The notes beneath the pieces were generated by a model. That model worked only from the letters and a program-made list of their open reading frames with translations, ran no database searches and had not been told where the DNA came from. A DNA stretch of 64,000 bases from Neolentinus lepideus HHB14362 ss-1 (Eukaryota > Basidiomycota > Agaricomycetes > Gloeophyllales > Gloeophyllaceae). The translations under genes and the position numbers were made by a program. This document shows positions 22,248 through 34,217 of this stretch, one piece after another. The DNA lies in assembly GCA_001632425.1 (NCBI GenBank), contig KV425574.1, forward strand, positions 12,918-76,917. Reading direction: 5' to 3'. Each line of letters starts with the position of its first letter. Positions within the stretch are counted from its first letter, which is position 1.

Positions 22248-25200
22248 CTAATATGCGGTACTGAAGTCCCTGAAGATCTCCTGACCCATGATGCCTTCCA
22301 CCGGAGACTCGGCAGCAGCAGGCACAGGCGCAGACGACTGAAAACGCCGTATTGCTTGCAACCGTGAACGCCAGTTGGTGGTCACTTCCACCTGCATCGT
22401 ATCATTTTGCGTGTGCTGGAATACAGCGGCGAACCAGTCGGCCAATAGACTGAGCTGCCGTACGAGTAAGGGCAGATTTTCTGCTGAGATCAACTTGAAA
22501 TCGCCGATTGGGCTGAAGTCAGTCATTCCTGGAGCACGCTGGATCGTGACCTTGAAGTATTCGTGTTCGTGTTTGCTGTCAGAGAAAGCAGCGATCGTGC
22601 CACGAGAATGGGGCTCAATAACGATGTTTACGAATTGGAACTCGGTGCGCAAGGTATCAAACTTGTATGGAGTGCCCGAATCATTCCAAACAATCCGAAC
22701 GTAGTCATTGCCGATATGACGTTTCTTGTTTGCGCAATACTTATCTTCCGGGTCTGTTGGCATAAGGGTTGCTGTATGATATAAAATCTGGCCTATATCA
22801 TCCCACCACGCATACGCGTATTCACCATCTTCATCTGGCTCCAGTCCTCCAGCATAGACGTCGACCTGGCCTCGGAGGTTGATGAGTCTGCCAATGCCTT
22901 CGAGGAATCGCGTATATGCGGGGGACCCGTGCGTATTGGCAAGTATTTCCACCTCCTGTGTTTGACCGGGAGCGACGTACATGATACCGACTTTGTGAGT
23001 ATCTATGACTGGCATTCTGTCCAGATTCCGGAAGAACGCAGGCAAAACCGACGGATCCGTAACAAGCCGTCCGCGAGGGGGGGTGTCGGGGTATGGCGAT
23101 AGCTGCAATGCGAAGAAAGACGGGTCCACCGCAACATCTTTCCTTCTCTGCGAAGGCGCTGTTCCACTCCATACGTAGCCGGTGATTGGATCTGGGCGCG
23201 AGACGTCTTGCGGCCGATCAGCGACAAAGACTTCTTGCAGTTCCTGCGAACAAGGTGTTTGCACCACATCCGGATGAAAAACATGGCAAAACTTACAGAA
23301 GGTACTTCAGAAAGATCGACCGACTGCTTCCCTTCGATATTTCGTTCCATCATCAAACTAGCGGGAATAGAAATGAAATCAGGATCGACATCACCGGGCC
23401 CAACCATGGGCACGTTCTCAGTTCGACAGAGGAACTTCGTGCAACCTGACGGTCTTCGAGATACTACCTCTATCCACCCAAGCCTAGCTAGGGCACGAAT
23501 GGTTACAACTGAGTTTCCCACTATCCAAGTTTTCTCATTAAGGGTCACCTCTGGCTCCTGGATCTTCGGATTCATGACCAGTTCGTTCAGCAGCGAGGTC
23601 GCGGGTCTAGGATCGGCACTTGCATACGTGTATCGGGCTAGCCAATCGAAACATACTTCCGTGGGCTCATCCACTTGATCCCTGCCTTCATTCGCCAAAA
23701 GCAGCTGCCGAGTTATAAATTTGACATGTCGTGGTCTGTCTGGAAGCTTGACAGCCAGGAACCAGATGTATACAACATAGTAGCAGATGATCCGAACATG
23801 TTGCGACAGGGCCCATGAAATAGGAGTCGGACTAGGACGATTGTGATGTTGCAGATATTGTAGAGCAACCCCAAACACCATCTTGAAATCAGACTCGGTG
23901 AAATTTGAATAAAGTGCCGGTACTGATGCGACTATGGAAAGGAAGTTCAGGATGTGGACGGCCATGACAGGGTTTGACATGATTTGAGCTAACTTTTCCA
24001 GTATCTTGGAAAGATATCGTGTCACTGAGGGCTGCAACTCAAAGGCGGAGATGGTCAGTGCATGCAACGAGCATTTGATAGTCGACATCTGTCCACTAAG
24101 ACCTGCAAGAAAGACTTCCACCAATGCGTGGTGCAGCTGTGGCTCGAAAGCACGGCGGTAACTGACGAGGACGGAGAGTGTATGGTACGCTAAACCATGC
24201 GCATCTCGCGGCTTCAGTGAGGTTGGCCAGGAGTCGACATGGTGACCTAAGCTGCCGCCGGATATGCCGTTACATAGGCTTTTTAGTAAATCCACGATTT
24301 CTTTCCGTGACTTGGGTCCACAGAACAGATGCTTATTGGCAAGTTGCGTAGGAAGGTGGCATAGGACGTAAGACAATACTTCCCAATCCTTTTCATCCTG
24401 AATTATGTTCACCAAAGCTTCCAAATAGGCCGATACTGGAAGCACGATGCGCAAGCCAGGACCATTGGGATCGTAGGAGATCAGACCCTCACTTGGTATG
24501 TCGACCTGCGCGATAATGAACGGCGGTGATTCGGGAGCGACCCAAAGATTTCGTGGAGGTCTCATAGAAGTGAGACTGATGGGAATACGAGTCGTCGCTC
24601 TGGATCGACTTCGACTAGATGCTGACGTCGATGTATGGATGGCCCGTCCACGAGAGGCACGCCTGCCGTCTCGTTCTTGAGGCACCGAAGGTCTCGGCTT
24701 TCGAATGTCCCTTCCTTCAACACCTGGTTCCTCGGTGTGCGTTCTCTCACTCTCCCTTGATCCTTGGGGAATGGCCCTATTAATAAGAGAAGCAAGGTAA
24801 CTGATATGTCCGTGTCGATCGTACGCTTCGTCAACGTAATAGAGACGATGATCCCTATCGGCTCGGAGTCGCATCAAGAACTGAAGGATGGTGAGTTTCG
24901 CCCGTGGACTACTAGCATTTCTCAGCAAATAGACCATAGTGTGAAATATCCGCACAGCTAGTGATAGATCGTGCTGAAACAAGGACCGCGGCGTAAATGC
25001 CAGCTGGACGAATATCGATATGAGACCAATGACCGCGCCAACGGAGTTGATAATCTTCACTGCCTCGCTGGTTAATGCAGGCTTCGTGTCGAAGTGAGCC
25101 TCGTATGGAGAATCCGGCAAGTGCGTCTGAGACCGAGATGCACCGCCAGCAACAGAGAACGAGGACAGCAGTGAAATGACTGAAGGCATAGACGGCTCCT

Positions 25201-27576
25201 TGTCCCTTGACTGAATAGCGTACTCGGACTGGACTCTTGATAAGACGGGGCTGTTTTGCGGTATCGGTGACTGAGCCGCGGGAGAGGCGGTATAGGCACT
25301 AGGAATATATGTTGATTCACTTTCATCCGATGTAACTCCCAGAGCAACTGTAGCCAAGAAGTCCAGTATCTCGTCAACGACGTAGTTTCCAACAGCATCC
25401 GATGCGGCCTCTTCCTGTTTCTCATCAGGCTGGTCTTCAGAAGTGCGTAAGACGACCTCATCGCCCAGAATATGCCATACGACCTCGCCCTCCTCCTGTT
25501 CACCAAAGTCGAGCACCCGTTGCCTCCAGGAATCCAGGATAATGGCCGAGAATGGCCGTCTATACGAGGGCATGTCTTTCACCGTCGAATAACTGACTTC
25601 GAGGGCGGCCACGATTCTGGCACGAGTCAGCGGTCGCTCTGGTACGTGCAGTGTCTCGTTCGTAAGTATTGTTGACCAGTTCGACAGCCAGTCGGGAGAG
25701 ATCGGCAACAAATGATGCCATTTGTCCAAGGTCTCTATCGCCTTCGCCGTATCGTCGTCGGTAATGTGATCGGCGATGGTAAGAAGTATCAGTGGCAATG
25801 AAGGCTCTATAGGAGTGTCGTCACTTTCTCGAGCTAGAATCGAGGCGAGCGACCGGATGAAAGGCGTCAGAGCGGTCGTAGGGTGTTTGAGAGGGATCAG
25901 CAAAGGTAAACCATCCATGCCACTACAGGAAAGACTTTAGTTTGAATCAGTGCATATAAATAGTATGTTCTGAGCACAGACCGCAGCGTCTTAGCGTACA
26001 GGACCACCTGACTCAGTATCTCGCCTATGGCAGTGCCTTCCTCAAGGTCATCTTCATCATCCTCCGGTCGTTCATCGATCTCCTGGAGGATGTCTTTCAC
26101 AATACCAACTACCTCATCCAATATACCTTCCACCGAGAATGCTGCGCGGTCGAAATGTTCCTCGAAGTCGGTTGCACTCCAAGCCTTCACAGGCCCACGC
26201 AGCAATCGACAAACTCTCGCAGGTTCCCAAGGGGTAAGATCCTCCTTCATAACGGCGTATTTCATAACATCTGGGCCGACATCGATATGCGCAGGAGCAC
26301 CCGACGGCGTATAACTATCAGTGAATTTCGCCTTGGCTAGGTGGTTCAGCAGAGCCGTACGCAGCATGATGCGAGCAGTCCTGAATGCACCCGCAGATGT
26401 CTGTAGATCTTCTGGTAAGGGTCCATCCAGGGCTGGTTGCGGGTTCAGATGCTGTTTCAAAATCATCGTGCATGAGCTGGTAAATGGCCCCGTGAAAAGC
26501 TGGTGAAGCGTTTTGCGAAGTTTCTTTTCTACTGAAGTTATTGAATGGTGTGGTACGTTGGAGTCCAGTGAAAGCCGTGGTAAGGGGTAGGAATAGTATG
26601 CAAGACAGCGGAAAAGCAAAGGCAAGATAGATTGGAGATGAATAGGGCATAGCACGGCAAGTTGGAACGAGAGATGCTTAAGGTACATCAGTAGAGCGAT
26701 ATCAATTGGGGACTTCACGGACGGGGACGAGAGACTAGACGGAGATAATAAGGGTATCGAGGTCGAAGACGGATGCCGTCGGTGTGTCGGCGTTCTTGTA
26801 GGGATCGAGCAGGGAACCTCAGCAGACGGGGAGGTCGTGCCTTCGGATGATATACGCGACGTCAGAGGCAAAGCACGTTCGACAAGGCTAGCATACCGAG
26901 CGAGCAAGCTGGCCAAGTCATCCTCTCGCACCGTATAGACATTTCTCAATCGCTCATTCATAGAGTCCATAAAATCAGATATCTTCTCGATGGACCGCTC
27001 CCTCTCCGCTTTCTCATGATTGAACATCTTCTCCGAGGGCAGGAGTCCCTCGAACGCCGACTCTATCCAGGACACTGCAAGTTTCATGAAAGCGAGTTCT
27101 TGCCCTGCGATCTCTGTGTCTATATGAGACAAGGCATCCAAAGCCTTCAGCCGAGGCTCCCATAGCTCAGAGGACCACACGATGGATGCCTCCAAAAGCA
27201 TAGAGAACGACAAGCTCTCGATGCCATTGGAGGCCGTATGTCCAGATAGGTACGCTGACAACAAATCGTAGCCCACCGCCTGGAGCGGTACTGGCCCTGT
27301 AGGATCGCACAGAGCAGCAAGGATAGGATTCAAGGCTGCAGGGTTCGGACGCGAAGGTGCCGCCGGTAGCGCTGCCACAAGCTGCCGTGCATGGTGCAAG
27401 GATGGTACTGCCGGTGGTGTCAGTGACTGGATAAGTTCGTCCACCGAGGGCATGGGTGGGACAGGAGCGGGTGGTACCTCGGGGCGCGCTTTGTTCCGCC
27501 ATGAGAAGAGCGAGGTTGTGTTCGACCGTGCGCGAGACGTCGGCCTGGCATTGGAATCAACATCTTCAGGAGGCAT
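22248..27576 (-). CDS. TSC2: Tuberin (TSC2), Rheb GTPase-activating protein
   Basis: Three exons: 27576-25982, 25922-23297 and 23243-22248, encoding 1738 residues, a normal tuberin length. The large N-terminal part is helical and HEAT-like (tuberin N-terminal domain), with disordered Ser/Arg inserts around 24600-24760. The C-terminus holds the Rap/Ran-GAP domain: VGIMYVAPGQTQEVEIL, FLEGIGRLINLRGQ, YAWWDDIGQILYHTATLMP, then KRHIGNDYVRIVWNDSGTPY, where the G-N-D supplies the catalytic asparagine thumb, and FQFVNIVIEPHS. Together with TSC1 (not in this window) it should convert Rheb-GTP to Rheb-GDP and so restrain TORC1 growth signalling at lysosome/vacuole membranes. The short exon 3 encodes most of the GAP domain. 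Only two introns occur in 5.3 kb, fewer than in the neighbours. Confidence 0.9.
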
Positions 27577-29593
27577 AGCCTGGGTATAATGAAAGAAACT
27601 AGTAGGTTAGCGTAAGAGAGGACTTGCCAATTTGCCCACAACTAACGTGTACGGGTGTCGACCTATTCCACCAGCTAACTTCAAGCGCTAGGCGTCTCCT
27701 GACTGCTCAGATTTTGCCTATTGATTCGAGTTCGAGGATGTCCCCGTAATTTTCGGAAGTGTCTTGACGTCGAGCTGCAAGATCGTGAACCTGAACGCGG
27801 TCAAGGTCAGGCCAGGTGCTACATGCACTCGAGCGCCCTAACAATCAGTACACGCTTGTGGCGCCTCAGAAACGCTAGTACGGAGTCTAATCTGTAATTC
27901 GAACTCTGACAACGATGGCTTTACCGAAGAAATGGGTGGACAATCTGGGTTTCTAGGTAATGGATTACGCGCAGCATGATACATTATGTTAGGCTACCCA
28001 TATTACCAGGTCAAGTTTTCTACTCGGGACCTAGGGCCTACCAGAATTACAGGTGTCCTGCAAATCCGCCGGACAGCAGAACATTCTTGAGAGGTGTGTT
28101 GGAAATCTTTCAACTGTTTTGGAATGCTAGGTCGATTGGACAGCACTACCTTTACCTCTTCGTCCAGATTGGTGTCGCTCGATTCACGAGTGCACTATGT
28201 CCTGGTGTACCTCGAGAGGATGGCTTCATGTTTTGATCTCCGCGAAAGTGCTCATTTCCGAAGCCGTGCGTGAATATAAACTTGAACACTGCTAGCCTCA
28301 TGTTGAAAGTAACTTGAAACTGTGCGAGGTATGTACGCACGCTTCCAGATTGATGTCTTTCGCCCTGCATAACGCTCGAGCGCTTGACCTTACATAGCTC
28401 TCAGAGAGGCTGCGTCTTGTCCGATCGATCCGCTGGATCAGCCTGGACGTCCACTGCGCACAACGTTCAGTCCTACTCGTTCCGACGACTCGGCCTAGTG
28501 TTATGTTTTTTCAGCATTGGACGTTCAGTGTTTCTTGCTGATATTGTCGTATATGGTTTCTTGGTTTCTCGGTTCCTTCACGAACGCAGCACCTGAAGGC
28601 GACAGGCTACTTTTCGTGCAAATGCAAATGCCTGGTAACGGCCATACAATTCAGGTGAGCGCTCGGACGCTTTCTGACTATGGCAGTATCACAAGTCAAG
28701 GGTGTTGTGCTTCGCTCAGCGCGAACCTCCGACGTCTTCAACAGAGGTAGTGTATGAGAACCATAGCCATTGCACGCGTCCCCACCCATCGTCGTCATCC
28801 TTGTCAGCTTATGAGTGTGTTGTCAGGAGCGAGGGAGACATTTGCTTATTATACGGACTAGTCAACTGATCATCTCAACGTGCTGCGGTCACCAACTTTA
28901 TTTGGATACTCACTGCCCACTGCCTCACCACTTAATGAATCAGTATGGATCGTCACAGTGAACATGTCAAGCTTCGTTTCCAGGAACAAAACGCCTTTTG
29001 AAACATGTTGTCCTCGAATCATCCGCGGGTGCTGTTCAGAATGCAAGTCAAAGGCAAGTCGGTCGGATCTCCAGTGATGTTCCGACTCTCAAGCGAGATA
29101 CACATCAATCTTGGATGACTGACACATATATAGAATCCTTGGTATTGCCGCCACTGTGTGGGGGAGGGGGGCATGGTTAACGTGTGTCCGTCCGACATTT
29201 GACTTGCCGCGAGACTGTAATGACGCGGACTTTGTAGCATGTCTTGCTGCACTGTCACCGATTCTGCATCAATGAGGCTTGGCCGCAGTTCTTGCCTGAT
29301 GCCAGTATGTGGCAACGTGTCGTCGATTGCCACGAAGTTCGACGTCTTCCTTTGGTGGAGTGTTAACACACGCGGTCTCTTTTTCCGCGGCCATCCAACC
29401 ATTTCATTTGCGCTGACTTCCATGACGGCTACTCGATTATGTGGACGGGTCCGTAGGACCTATCGAGCCCGCGGCCACTGAAATTGCGCTATAGTGTTAA
29501 TAAGACATGCTTAATGCAGCGGCGCAGAACCTCCCAATTATTATAAATGGGCAGCTTCCTTTCCTGTCTGTCAAACGTCGTGATTGACTCACC
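27577..29593. other. 2-kb region without a supportable gene
   Basis: Only short open stretches occur, in conflicting frames, with no recognisable domains. Short hydrophobic pieces around 28480-28600 could be a decayed membrane-protein exon, but no splice chain links them. Confidence 0.4.
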
Positions 29594-31027
29594 ATGGGTA
29601 TAAGCCTGCGCTCGACACGGTTTCTGGTCATCCCCACCACTCCCTCCAAGTCCATTCGTCTATGGTTCTTCGCCATTCCACCTTTCGTATGGCCCGAATA
29701 CATGAACCAGAATTGGAGCGAGGTTATTCGAGCTAGGTGTCTGATGCGTCGGATCAAGTACGGCCCCGGTCTTTGGCCTCCGATCTCGATGGATGATTTG
29801 GACCTAGAACGCATCCGAGAGCTACGAGTAAGCACCCTTACCTTCGGCATCACTGCAAGGCCTTGTCTAATGTGTGTATACAAGGAGTTCCGAGTGAGAA
29901 GGGACTACTGGGAGACATGGCCCAGGATCCCTCAGACCATTTTCTTAAAGTAAGGCGAATGACTGTGAAAATGTCACATATTATACTTATGGGACATACT
30001 TTAAGTGCTCGGGTTCTGAGACTCCGCCGACTCAACGGAACAAGGGAAAGACTGAATGAGTTAAGAGAGTTTTATGTGAAAAGTCAGTATACTATGTATC
30101 TACATTCTTTGATGCGTGCTCATGATATTGTAGCTTTCGAGCGGCGGGCCATCATTGTCAGTTCATACAGCATTTGGTATTCGAGGAAGTGAAGCAGTTA
30201 ATCGTGATATTCTCAGCTTGCTCTTCTTGCGGCAATCCCGATGGGCGCACTGGCAGTTTTAAGCATCGACAGTGGCCACTGGATGGCCCAAGCCCTTTGG
30301 TTCGCTAGCTCAGCGCTAGCGGTCTCTGGAGTCCTTATTGCGTCTTTGACCCCTGTTGTCTTCGATACATTCTTCGCCGAAGACCTTGCCGCTCTCGACC
30401 TTGAACATGGGCTCGATCACGGTCAGGAGGAGGCGATGGAGCGCAAAGATTCCACAAGTTCGCACAAGCATCTTACTCTGCAATCTCACGCTGTTCTTCT
30501 CCACGAGATCGATATGTTTATCGACTCCTATAAAATTGTGAGTAACCGTATGAGACTATTAGCACTGTAGACTTGATACTGACCGATTTGAACTCTGGCA
30601 GTATATCACCGTCTCTGGGTATTGCTTCATAGCTGGCCTCGTCGCATTCTTCGCTTCCGTACGTCCTATAGACACATCGTGCAAGATCCAGACTCTGCCA
30701 TTTGCCCTCGTTTCTGGCCTCCCTGCAGCTATCGGCTGGACGTATACCGTTACGAGAGGTTTCTACCTGTCTTGGAAACATCGCCTTTTCCGTGAAGGCC
30801 TGTTGCCGGACCCAGACGCAGACAATTACACCAGTCGAGTCCGCCTGCAGGAACCTCCTAGTCATGGCCAACTGCCTATTCTCAACAATGGGCGACCGTT
30901 AGACGGGGAGGCACAAGAATGCCTCAATTTTCCCCCAATGCATGTGGCTGCACCTACTCCAGCCGCAGCTCTACCAGGGAATGTCCAGCAGTCTTCCCCA
31001 TGCATCTCCCAGAGCTCCACTCCGTAA
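29594..31027 (+). CDS. Hypothetical integral membrane protein
   Basis: Five exons are proposed: 29594-29827, 29885-29949, 30084-30156, 30217-30537 and 30602-31027, 372 residues in one frame. The first exon is soluble with aromatic residues (SIRLWFFAIPPFVWPEYMNQ). Exon 3 has the helix SLMRAHDIVAFERRAII. Exons 4 and 5 carry about four membrane spans: LALLAAIPMGALAVL, WFASSALAVSGVLIASL, FIAGLVAFFASV and LPFALVSGLPAAIGWTYTV. The C-terminal 80 residues are hydrophilic and Pro-rich. The N-terminal half seems to be cytosolic and the rest membrane bound, an architecture I associate with lineage-specific Agaricomycete proteins of unknown function. The 134-bp intron 2 is long for this region and might hide another exon. 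Confidence is good for exons 4-5 and lower for the start. Confidence 0.6.
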
Positions 31028-31529
31028 ACATTCTAATGATTGATATTTCGTCTAATAAGCTTAAGGAAAGTCATGGTTCTTGATGAAATAATCCTTATCT
31101 CCTCCGAATATTATCATATTGGTACTTGGCACATATGGATTATACTGTTGGACCATGACATATCGCATTAAAGTACTGTTATTATATATCTGTATGCCCA
31201 TCCTCTTCACCATACCTAGTTTCCCCGCTGCATCCCCTCAGGAACGCTAGGAACGAAAATTGTGTCAGATGGCTGCGATCATGATTGAGGACGGAGCGTA
31301 CGGGGCGTTGCAACTCCACGCGGAGTTATAATAGGCCACACTGTGCAGGGACAGGTGGCCAATTCGACATATGCTCATACATAGCTCAAAGTGTAAGATA
31401 TCGACGGTCAATGTACATGAGGAGCTCGTAATATCTCAAGAAAAGTATCTATACGCGTAATCAACAAACTAATCTAACAATCTCAATCAAAAACCCCCAC
31501 GAACCTACAAAACCAGCACGTGTCAGGCA
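31028..31529. other. Convergent 3' spacer
   Basis: AT-rich DNA between the 3' ends of the membrane-protein gene and the transporter gene. Nothing coding is seen. Confidence 0.4.
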
Positions 31530-33583
31530 TCAATGAACAGGATGCGCAGAAGCCATGACCACTCCTCCGAGCGGCTTCTCTGCCTTCTCCGCATCACTAA
31601 ACTGCCCTTGCATACTCTTCTCGTCCTCGGCGCTCAAACTCTCATCGACATCAATCTTCGCTTCGTCCATGTACGTCTCCCTTGCAGGGAAAAGTGTTGA
31701 GGACACGTAATAGACCACGGAGGCCAACGTGAACTGTCAAATGTAAATTTAATGTGCATATTCCGGAATTGAGAGGTCAAGTATAGTGGGACGTACCCCG
31801 AGTAACCACGCAATATCAAATAAATACACGCCTCCGCCAACCTTGATTTTGGTATTGATAGAGCTAATCAGGCCTGGCAGATTCGGTGGTACAGAGACCA
31901 GGATAGCCAATACCGCACGCCAGTTCTAATCCGCTGGAGTAAGCCAATAGCGACGTTCAACTATTGCAGCTAGACACTCACAAAGCCTCCAATGTAACGA
32001 TACCTTCCGTGCGGGTTGTACATCGCTGGTACGTCAACTTTACAGTGGTGAACGAGCCAATACTATCATCAAAGGAATGAGTCCAAATGAGCTATGAAGT
32101 ACAATATTTCAGCGGGCTTACATCTGTGACCATGATACCCGCAAAAGGTCCCAGGAAGACAGTATATCCATTCATAAACGACAGGAAACCGGTCGCACTG
32201 CATGACGCTGGTCAGATTCATTCACGTCCAAGCAATTTTAAGGGCTCACCTAGCAAGGATCTCCCACGGACACAAAACCCACCCGCCCACAAACGCACAG
32301 ATCACCTGTCCCCGTCTGATATTCAAATACTTTGGGAACAGCACCGAAATATCGTTGCCCGCTGACAGCGAGTTCGCCGAGATGTTCGTGCCAAGCGTGG
32401 CAAGCATGAACGTGCACGACGCGAAGAAAGCTGCTGCGCGGTTATCCCACTGGTTAATGAGCAGTAGCGGGTCCCAGAGGACCTGGCCATACAGAAGGAT
32501 GCCTGCAGAGGTGACTCCAAGTCCGATAAAGCCGACGAGTGTGAACGCGACAGGGATAATGATAAGTTGGACGTATTGTGCCCGCTCATCTTTCGCGTAC
32601 CTCTAAGCACCGTCCATCAGCTCCAGCACTTGCCTATGTCGCAAGCTCACCACTCACCGTGAAATCTGGAATGTTCACCGCAAGCGTCGAATAAATGCCT
32701 AGTGCACTGTTTAGCGCACTAAGCCACGCCCATGCCAGGCTGCTGCCACTCAGCTCCGTGTGTTGGCTCAGCAAACCGCCAGCGGATCCAGCCGGCACCT
32801 TCACGAACGCCCAGATAAGCATGGCGATCCAGGCGGCAGGGACGATGGCCGCCTTGGCAACAAAGAGCCACCGGATACGTTGCGGCGAGACCATCATAAG
32901 AGGGAACTGGATGAGCCAATAGATGAAATATGAGACCATGCCTTGTGTCGTGATGTTAGCGCCCGGAGAGAGATGATTCGGGAGATGACCATAGGAGGGC
33001 CAAATGGCTTTTATCATCTGTGTCACCGCTTCTGAGCCTGTGTATGTCTGTCTGTGGCTTAATTTGGTGCAAGAGAGCATGGAACGTTTGCTACGCACCT
33101 GAATGCCGAACCAGAACATAGACAGGACGACACGGCTGATGACACTGAAGTAGCTGAACCAGAAACCGAACGAGGACCGATTAAGAACGGGGAATGGGAT
33201 ATGAAGTCTTGCACCGATCGTGCCGTTCAAGACCATGACAATTGAGATTATTATATGTCCGACCGCGATGGCAGGTAGAGCCTGACGCCTGCACTCGAAA
33301 GAACGGTGATGTTGTGTATCAGCGCGATTGAAGTGAAGTACACGCACCATGACAGTCCAATAGCCAACATAGAGCTGGCGAGCTCCCAGACTGCTACATT
33401 CGTCGCGTCCGAAATCCAGTACGCGATGTAGTTCCAAGTCGACCAGGTACGCTTGTGGGGAGGGACGGGGTCCATGTCCTTATTCGACCACGTACTGCCC
33501 GGCGCGAACGTCGACGGCTCGGGTTCCAACACCCATGCCGAGGGTTTGGTCAGGTTGCGAGCGCGCTGCACCAGCGAGGACAT
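31530..33583 (-). CDS. NCS1-family nucleobase/allantoin-type transporter
   Basis: Eight exons: 33583-33348, 33288-33099, 33047-32658, 32602-32250, 32197-32122, 32062-31982, 31925-31797 and 31733-31530, encoding 552 residues. Signature segments of nucleobase:cation symporter-1 proteins are present: SNKDMDPVPPHKRTW before the first membrane span, WNYIAYWISDATNVAVW (span 1, substrate-binding region), FGFWFSYFSVISRVVLSMFWFG, YWLIQFPLMMVSP, NIPDFTRYAK, and the late YTVFLGPFAGIMVTDYWLVHH. About twelve membrane helices are expected. The family takes up uracil, uridine, allantoin, hydantoins or thiamine with protons or sodium at the plasma membrane. I cannot assign the substrate from sequence alone, though the Fur-type layout favours uracil, allantoin or uridine. 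The hydrophilic C-terminal tail is rich in Glu/Asp/Lys, which in fungal homologues often controls endocytosis. Confidence 0.87.
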
Positions 33584-34217
33584 GGTGAACGTCGGTGGGC
33601 AACCTCAGACTGACTAGCTATAGCGGTACGGTTTTAAGGCATCCAACTCCGTTTAATTCGCCTAGATATGATGTTGTGACATAAGAACAGCCGCGATAAG
33701 CTCTGTCTGGAAGTCGGGAGATGATAAGGGGGCGCAGGAAGTTCTTTGGCGCGCATGCCGTACGGGGTGAGGGCACTGCCGATCAAGTACGCAAAGATGA
33801 GATTATTAGTACTTGCGACCAGTTGTTCGGAAATTGTTCTTACATACGGCAGAAACGACAGTCCTATGGGTATTGTTTCTTTTGCGCAACATCTGGTAAA
33901 CAGAGGTGTCGGGGTGTTTACCTTTCCATCCCGACGCAGCCGAGGAAATGTCTGGTAACCGGATTGTACTAGGCTCCTACTACAGAGTGTGTCTGTCTAT
34001 TCAGACTCCGCCCCCCGATTAAGAGAAACGTGCAACGCACGCTGGGACAGAGTCTGGATAGCGGCTCTCACGGGTAATCCACATGTTGTCATTGCCTAAA
34101 ACAGGGGTTAAGTGGTATGCTCTCTGCTCCTGGCTGACACACTCGCATACCGCGTCCACTTCGGCTACAACCTAGACGACCTTCATCTTGTCGTTCTTCG
34201 GCGCGTAGACCACGAAT
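33584..34217. other. Divergent promoter region, NCS1 transporter and kinase
   Basis: No gene is supported. The region contains CCGCCCCCCG near 34010, a C-rich word resembling stress-response (STRE-like) boxes. It must drive both flanking genes or contain 5' untranslated exons of the kinase. Confidence 0.35.

Noticed and set aside
29019..29423. 134-codon minus-strand frame in the 28-29 kb gap
   Set aside because: No recognisable segments and no splice partners; likely chance.
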